Positions 6,389-10,283 of a stretch of 10,283 nt of DNA are shown piece by piece (positions within the stretch are counted from its first letter, which is position 1; each line of letters starts with the position of its first letter). Location: positions 1 through 10,283 of the forward strand of contig DATJPQ010000192.1 in NCBI GenBank assembly GCA_035506315.1. The letters run 5' to 3'. Source of the DNA: MWDT01 sp035506315. GTDB taxonomy: Bacteria > Verrucomicrobiota > Verrucomicrobiia > Opitutales > Opitutaceae. The translations under genes and the position numbers were made by a program. Under the pieces are notes generated by a model. It saw nothing but the letters and a program-made list of their open reading frames with translations, ran no database searches and was not told where the DNA came from.

Positions 6389-7594
6389 ATGCGATATAAA
6401 GTACTCACCGTCGACGACTCCAAGACCGTCCGGATCATTGTCCGCAAAGCCTTCAAACCTTTCGACTGCGAGATTCTCGAGGCTGCCAATGGTGTGGAAG
6501 GTCTCGCCATGGCCAGCAAAGAGCGTCCCGACATCGTTCTGCTCGACATCACGATGCCGGTCATGGACGGCGTGGAGATGCTGACCAAGATCAAGTCGGA
6601 CCCCGAGTTGAAGGGCATTCCGATCATCATGCTCACCGCCGAGGGCGGCCGGGACAATGTGCTGAAAATCGCCAAGATCGGCGTGCGCGATTATATCGTG
6701 AAGCCGTTCAAGGAGGAGCTTTTGATCGAGAAAGTCGGCCGCGTGATCGACCTCAAACCGATCACCGAGGGGCCGATGAAGTCCAAATCGATCCTCGATC
6801 CGTGCTCGATCCTCGTGATCGAGGACAAGCAAACCATCGTGAATCAGATTCAGGAGGGTTTGAAGCACACTCCGTGGAAAATCAACAGCGCCACCACGAC
6901 CGGCGAGGCGATCGACTACTGCAGTCGCAATGCGACGCCCGATCTCATCATGATCTCGCTGTCGCTGCCCGATGAGGCCGCCTTTACCCTTTTCCGCCTG
7001 CTCCGCGCCAGCGTGAAGACCAAGTACACTCCCATCTTCGGCCTGGTCGTGAAGACCGAGTTGCTCACCCAGCAACAGGCCCAGCAGGTGGGTTTCTCCT
7101 CGATCGTCACCAAGCCGCTGGATATCTCCGAGCTCGAATCGAAGATCGCGAAGGCGATGAACCTCGACACCTCGCGGCGCTATTTCCACACCGAGGGCGA
7201 TTTCCTGATGTTCAAGCTGCCGGAGAACTGCACCCAGCTCGTGGTCAACGAGGTGATGAATTACCTCAAACCCAAGGTGTCCGAGGCGGTCGACAGTGGC
7301 ATCAGCAAGGCCGTCATCGACCTCAAGGACATCAAGTCGCTCAACATGACGCTGATCAAGCTGCTCTTCCAGTCGATGCAGACCTGCCGCGAGCTCGCGC
7401 TGCAATTCGTGCTGGTGGGCAACGACAACATCGTGGCCGAGTGCAAGGGCTTCGAGGACACGCGCAACTGGACGTTCTTCCCCTCGGTTGAAGACGCGAA
7501 GACGAGCATGACCAAGGTCGGGGCCAGTGCCCCCGGCGCCGCCACTCCCGCTTCCGCGGCTGCTCCGCAACCCGCCGCCGCCGGAGTCGCGTAA
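6389..7594 (+). CDS. REC - degenerate REC - STAS-like response regulator
   Basis: A 401-residue protein without a DNA-binding domain or enzymatic output. Domain 1 (3-122) is a complete CheY-like receiver: D9/D10, phospho-acceptor D53, T83 and K105. Domain 2 (about 138-258) has the same fold pattern. Its acceptor position (PDLIMIS against PDIVLLD) is Ser190 and the Thr/Ser switch position is Val220, while Lys242 in TKPLD remains, so it should not accept phosphate. Domain 3 (about 268-375) resembles STAS/anti-sigma-antagonist domains: KAVIDLKDIKSLNMTLIKLLF aligns with their DSSGLG helix start, followed by ELALQFVLVG. Met320/Thr321 replace the two serines. The last 25 residues are an Ala/Pro tail. 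It is co-transcribed with cheX, so CheX probably dephosphorylates D53. A partner-binding role in chemotaxis or motor control is inferred. Confidence 0.88.
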   Translation: MRYKVLTVDDSKTVRIIVRKAFKPFDCEILEAANGVEGLAMASKERPDIVLLDITMPVMDGVEMLTKIKSDPELKGIPIIMLTAEGGRDNVLKIAKIGVRDYIVKPFKEELLIEKVGRVIDLKPITEGPMKSKSILDPCSILVIEDKQTIVNQIQEGLKHTPWKINSATTTGEAIDYCSRNATPDLIMISLSLPDEAAFTLFRLLRASVKTKYTPIFGLVVKTELLTQQQAQQVGFSSIVTKPLDISELESKIAKAMNLDTSRRYFHTEGDFLMFKLPENCTQLVVNEVMNYLKPKVSEAVDSGISKAVIDLKDIKSLNMTLIKLLFQSMQTCRELALQFVLVGNDNIVAECKGFEDTRNWTFFPSVEDAKTSMTKVGASAPGAATPASAAAPQPAAAGVA

Positions 7595-7657
7595 GCCTGA
7601 TTTTCCCGGCTCGGTTCCGCTGGTCGGAGATAAAACCCGATGCCGGCCCTGCGATAC

Positions 7658-7692
7658 GACCCCGCCCCTGCCCGGGCGGGGTCCTCGTTTTT
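7658..7692 (+). terminator. Intrinsic terminator of the cheX operon
   Basis: GACCCCGCCC (7658-7667) pairs perfectly with GGGCGGGGTC (7674-7683) across a 6-nt loop, giving a 10-bp, almost all-GC stem. A run of five T at 7688-7692 follows shortly after. It lies 63 nt past the stop of the receiver protein and closes the sigma28-driven unit. Confidence 0.88.
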
Positions 7693-7791
7693 CCGGAACC
7701 GGCTTCTCCCCCGCTCCGCGCGGCCGGCCCGGAGCATCCCCGTCCGGTGCGCGGCCGCTGCATCCCGTCGAAGAATTTGCGCCATTTCGGT

Positions 7792-7818
7792 TTTAGAAAC
7801 TATGCGCCGAACCGATAG
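7792..7818 (+). promoter_or_regulatory. Possible sigma28-like promoter for the exported-protein operon
   Basis: TTTA (7792-7795), a 15-nt spacer, then ACCGATAG (7811-7818): 6 of 8 in the -10 and 2 of 4 in the -35 element. It sits in the only A/T-rich patch between the terminator and the next gene. A start near 7825 would leave about 48 nt of leader to the ATG at 7873. The match is partial and could be accidental. Confidence 0.3.
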
Positions 7819-7872
7819 CTGGTGTGGGCCGAATCAGAACAATCCGCCGCTCATGGATTGCTTCTCCTGCTT

Positions 7873-8451
7873 ATGAATTCCTGCACCCACACACTGCTGA
7901 CTGGGCTGGGCCGCCTCGTGCGCTGCCTTACGCTCGTGCTGCTGCCCGCCCTCGTGGCGGAGGGCGGCCAGACGGGTTCGACCTATGCCGGTCCGGCGGG
8001 CGCCCCGCCCGAGAGCAGTCCGGAATCGTCGCATCCGTACTCGGCGCCCTATCTGGCTGTCGTGGGACCGCCGCCCATGCGCTTTCGCGAGCCGCCGGCA
8101 CCGCCCTCGTTTGAACTTGAACCCGTGGCCATGGGCCCGGCGCAGTTGGAGGAGACCCTGCCGGTATCGCCGCCCTCGTCGGTGGCCGCGGGCGGACGCT
8201 TCGATTCCTCCTCACCGAAGGCCGCATCCCAGAAATCGTCCACCAAGTCACCCGCTTCGTCTCCCACGGCCAATCGCCCGGAAGACAACGAGCCCTCCTC
8301 CATTCTGCCTGACGACCTGCACCGCGATGTCCGTCCGGAGGATTTGCTGCCATACTTCCAATATCCTCGTAACGGTGGCGCCGTCATCGGAGTGCCCGCG
8401 CCGGCCCAGCCGACCCTGCCACCCAGCTCGGCCACCTACCGTCAACAATGA
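7873..8451 (+). CDS. Exported Pro/Ser-rich hypothetical protein
   Basis: The 192-residue product begins with a signal-peptide-like segment: Arg15/Arg17 then the hydrophobic run LTLVLLPALVA (about 19-29), with likely cleavage just after. The mature part is low-complexity, rich in Pro, Ser and Ala, and probably unstructured. One more ordered and acidic/aromatic segment near the C terminus reads ILPDDLHRDVRPEDLLPYF. I do not recognise the family. The ATG at 7873 is preferred over an in-frame ATG at 7822 because it places the hydrophobic stretch correctly. There is no lipobox, so a lipoprotein is unlikely. Its stop overlaps the next start in ATGA (8448-8451), so translation is coupled to the TPR protein and the two may act together in the envelope. 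Confidence 0.72.
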   Translation: MNSCTHTLLTGLGRLVRCLTLVLLPALVAEGGQTGSTYAGPAGAPPESSPESSHPYSAPYLAVVGPPPMRFREPPAPPSFELEPVAMGPAQLEETLPVSPPSSVAAGGRFDSSSPKAASQKSSTKSPASSPTANRPEDNEPSSILPDDLHRDVRPEDLLPYFQYPRNGGAVIGVPAPAQPTLPPSSATYRQQ

Positions 8452-9854
8452 TGCCTCGTCTTCGCCTCCTCTGCGTTTGCGCTGGTTTTCCCTGGCTGGT
8501 GGCCGCGAGTGAGCCTGCGTCCGTTCCTGCGGAAACCCGGCCGACGGCGGCTCCGGCCGCGGAAATCGGCCCGCCCCCGCCCGAGGTGGCGCACCCGGCC
8601 GCGCCCGCGGCCAAAGCTGAAGTCCCGGGCACGGTCTTGCCTCCGGAGAATACCTCTCCTGCAGCCGGTGCCGCCGCATCCGGCCTCCACCGTCCGCCTG
8701 AACCGACGGTCGAAGAGGGAGCTCCCGGACTGATCAAGAAGGGTCTCGAGAGAACAACCCAGGGCGATTACGATGGCGCCATCGCCGTTTTCAGCCAGGT
8801 GCTCACCCTCGATGCCACCGCGGCGCAGCAACGCGCCGCATTGCTCGGTTATGCCCGCGCGTTGCGCAAAAAAAGCGAGTTCACCAAGGCCGCCGCCGTG
8901 TACGAGAAAATCCTCAAGGATTATCCACTCGATGAGGACGCCCCCGACATTTACCTCGAGCTCGGCCGTACCCAACGCGCCCTGGGCGCCTACCGGACGG
9001 CGATCAGCCGTTTTTACAGCGTGATCAACTCCACGCTGAAGCTGCCCGAGTCGGGCGCGGAGCGCTACCGCCAGCTCGCCAAGACGGCGCAATTTGAAAT
9101 CGCCGAAACTCATTTCCAGGCCGGCGAATATCAGGAAGCGAGCCGCTTCTACTCGCGCCTCCGCCTGCTCGACCTGGCCACGGCCGACCGGGCGCGGGCG
9201 CATTTCAAATCGGCCTACTCCCTTTTCCTCGCCGAGGATTATAGCAACGCGGTCGGTTCGCTGCGCGATTATCTGGACCAGCATCCCGAAGATGAAAACG
9301 TGCCCGAGGCCCGCTACCTCCTGGCCGTTTCGTACCGCCGTTTGCACCGCCCGCTGGAAGCGCTGGTGGAGGCGCTCGAGCTATTGCGCACCGAGAAGGC
9401 GCTCACCGCCAAGGATCCGAGGCTCTGGACCTATTGGCAGCGCAAAACCGGCAACCAAATCGCCAACGAGTTTTACGAACAAGGCGATTCCGCCAACGCC
9501 CTGACCATTTATCTGACCCTTTCCGAGCTGTCGCCCGAACCCGCCTGGCGGCTGCCCATCGTCTACCAGATCGGCCTCTGCTATGAGCGCCTCGGCGAGG
9601 CCACCGAGGCGATCACGAGCTATCAGAGCATCCTTGACAACGTGCGCGGCCCGAAAGGGGATGGCTCGGCCCGTCCGGAACTGGCCGATCTCGCCCGCAT
9701 GGCTGCGTGGCGTCTCGACCAGATCACGTGGCAGCATAACACCCAGCAACGTCTGCTCCTCCTCCTCCCCCAGCAACACCCCGTCCAGGCCACGCCCGCC
9801 CCCCACCATGACGCCAGCGGAAACGCTCCAGCAGCACCAACAGCTTTGCGATGA
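8448..9854 (+). CDS. Exported tetratricopeptide-repeat protein
   Basis: A 468-residue protein with an N-terminal signal peptide (LRLLCVCAGFPWLVAASEP, cleavage likely near residue 20) and a Pro/Ala-rich linker to about residue 88. A helical-repeat domain then runs to about 430. TPR-like units with the W/L-G-Y-A-P spacing pattern include QGDYDGAIAVFSQVLTLD (105-122), KSEFTKAAAVYEKILKDYP (142-160), LGAYRTAISRFYSVI (179-193), AGEYQEASRFYSRLRLLD (225-242), AEDYSNAVGSLRDYLDQHP (262-280), QGDSANALTIYLTLSELSP (345-363) and LGEATEAITSYQSIL (382-396). The last 35 residues are low-complexity. It is likely periplasmic, a scaffold for protein complexes. Its place between chemotaxis and FlgN-like genes invites comparison with periplasmic TPR flagellar proteins such as PflA, but nothing specific supports that. 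The start overlaps the preceding stop by 4 nt. Confidence 0.87.
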   Translation: MMPRLRLLCVCAGFPWLVAASEPASVPAETRPTAAPAAEIGPPPPEVAHPAAPAAKAEVPGTVLPPENTSPAAGAAASGLHRPPEPTVEEGAPGLIKKGLERTTQGDYDGAIAVFSQVLTLDATAAQQRAALLGYARALRKKSEFTKAAAVYEKILKDYPLDEDAPDIYLELGRTQRALGAYRTAISRFYSVINSTLKLPESGAERYRQLAKTAQFEIAETHFQAGEYQEASRFYSRLRLLDLATADRARAHFKSAYSLFLAEDYSNAVGSLRDYLDQHPEDENVPEARYLLAVSYRRLHRPLEALVEALELLRTEKALTAKDPRLWTYWQRKTGNQIANEFYEQGDSANALTIYLTLSELSPEPAWRLPIVYQIGLCYERLGEATEAITSYQSILDNVRGPKGDGSARPELADLARMAAWRLDQITWQHNTQQRLLLLLPQQHPVQATPAPHHDASGNAPAAPTALR

Positions 9855-10209
9855 GCTTTACCAGCTCGCGCTCGAAGAGAATCGTTTCCTCAAACAAAAT
9901 CAGCGGATGCCCGACGCTGCGCTGCTCGACCGCAAGCGCCTCCTGCTGGGCCGGCTCGATGCCAGCCTCGCCGCGTTGAAGGCTGCCAATCTTTCTGCCG
10001 GAACGACCGTCGGCGAGCCCGCTGCCCCGGCGGCGCGGGCCAACCGCGCTGCGGTTGAGAAAGCCCGGGCACGGATCATGCAGATCCTGCACCTGGACCG
10101 CGAGAACGAGCAACTGCTGTTCCGCTACAGTCTCGGCGGCGGACCCCGTCCGGCCGAGTCCACCCCGCCCCCCTCCCAGATTCAGCGCATTTACGAGCGT
10201 TATTCGTAA
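9808..10209 (+). CDS. FlgN-like flagellar chaperone (putative)
   Basis: The 133-residue product has two long amphipathic helices. Residues 5-30 (LQQHQQLCDELYQLALEENR) run on to 37-61, with the ALLDRKRLLLGRLDASLAAL segment. Helix 82-108 contains EKARARIMQILHLDRENEQL, then FRY. FlgN-type chaperones for FlgK and FlgL have this build: an N-terminal Glu-rich helix, an 'RK-x-LL-x-x-L' segment and a C-terminal helix with a conserved Asn next to LL. A Pro-rich stretch (111-123) precedes the C-terminal IQRIYERYS. Sequence identity in this family is low, so the call rests on pattern and flagellar context. The gene overlaps the end of the TPR gene by 47 nt in another frame. The ATG at 9808 is the only start that keeps the first helix. 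flgK/flgL are not seen; a palindromic repeat follows. Confidence 0.62.
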   Translation: MTPAETLQQHQQLCDELYQLALEENRFLKQNQRMPDAALLDRKRLLLGRLDASLAALKAANLSAGTTVGEPAAPAARANRAAVEKARARIMQILHLDRENEQLLFRYSLGGGPRPAESTPPPSQIQRIYERYS

Positions 10210-10244
10210 GGCGCTCCTGAAGACTCGGCCTTTCGTAGGTCAGC

Positions 10245-10283
10245 GGGCTTGCTCGCGCTCCGACCTCCCGCGCGAGCAAGCCC
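10245..10283. repeat. Long palindrome, REP-like, cut by the window end
   Basis: GGGCTTGCTCGCG (10245-10257) and CGCGAGCAAGCCC (10271-10283) are perfect 13-bp inverted repeats around a 13-nt loop (10258-10270). The stem probably continues past the edge, because the bases before the left arm (CGTAGGTCAGC) look like an outer arm. This resembles the palindromic intergenic repeats (REP/RAYT-associated type) scattered through many GC-rich genomes. There is no T-tract inside the window. Confidence 0.7.

Noticed and set aside
5828..7570. 580-codon minus-strand frame opposite cheX and the receiver protein
   Set aside because: It mirrors two well-supported genes and shows the His/Asp/Leu-rich composition typical of antisense frames in GC-rich DNA.
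7822..7872. Upstream in-frame ATG extending the exported Pro-rich protein by 17 residues
   Set aside because: It puts a second hydrophobic run before the charged region of the signal peptide and lies about where transcription from the candidate promoter would begin.
8442..9347. 301-codon minus-strand frame opposite the TPR gene
   Set aside because: The TPR frame has a signal peptide and repeated helical units; the reverse frame is an antisense shadow.

Overview
The window is GC-rich and tightly packed, with almost every gene on the + strand. It looks like part of a flagellar/chemotaxis cluster from a free-living Gram-negative bacterium. A recognisable FliS, FliT/FlgN-type chaperone-like proteins, a sigma54-activator two-component pair, CheX and flagellar-type sigma28 (FliA) promoters support this. 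High GC, near-absence of Shine-Dalgarno sequences and the gene mix made me think of Verrucomicrobiota (Opitutaceae-like). That placement is an impression from the sequence, not a database result.

Layout. (1) Positions 2-1026 hold the 3' end of a small unidentified protein, then fliS, then a FliT/FlgN-like coiled-coil protein, spaced 13 and 4 nt apart as one operon. (2) Positions 1118-1495 hold a small uncharacterised gene on the opposite strand. (3) The intergenic region 1496-1607 is dense in signals: a minus-strand GCCGATAA -10 element, a weaker plus-strand sigma28-like site, a 12-bp palindrome and a 10-bp-arm inverted repeat. (4) Positions 1608-5617 hold a soluble three-PAS hybrid histidine kinase followed by an NtrC-type sigma54 activator with an intact GAFTGA motif, an arrangement like the FleS/FleR or FlrB/FlrC flagellar class-III switch. 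(5) Positions 5775-7692 are a self-contained transcription unit. It has an exact sigma28 consensus promoter (TAAA-N15-GCCGATAA), cheX, a three-domain REC / degenerate REC / STAS-like regulator, and an intrinsic terminator. (6) Positions 7873-10209 hold a Pro/Ser-rich exported protein, a TPR protein with a signal peptide (ATGA overlap) and a FlgN-like coiled-coil protein (47-nt overlap). (7) The window ends inside a long dispersed-type palindrome.

How the parts may work together (inference): the kinase/activator pair would switch on sigma54-dependent hook/basal-body genes. The partial first gene has a FlgM-like C-terminal look but is not proven to be FlgM. Late genes, including the CheX/REC-STAS module and perhaps the small reverse gene and the exported-protein operon, would follow from sigma28. 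FliS and the other two small helical proteins would act as export chaperones for filament, cap and hook-associated proteins.

The least ordinary items are the CheX-linked REC-pseudoREC-STAS protein under a perfect sigma28 promoter, the small reverse-strand gene with its own sigma28-like promoter, and the exported Pro-rich plus TPR pair coupled to a FlgN-like chaperone.
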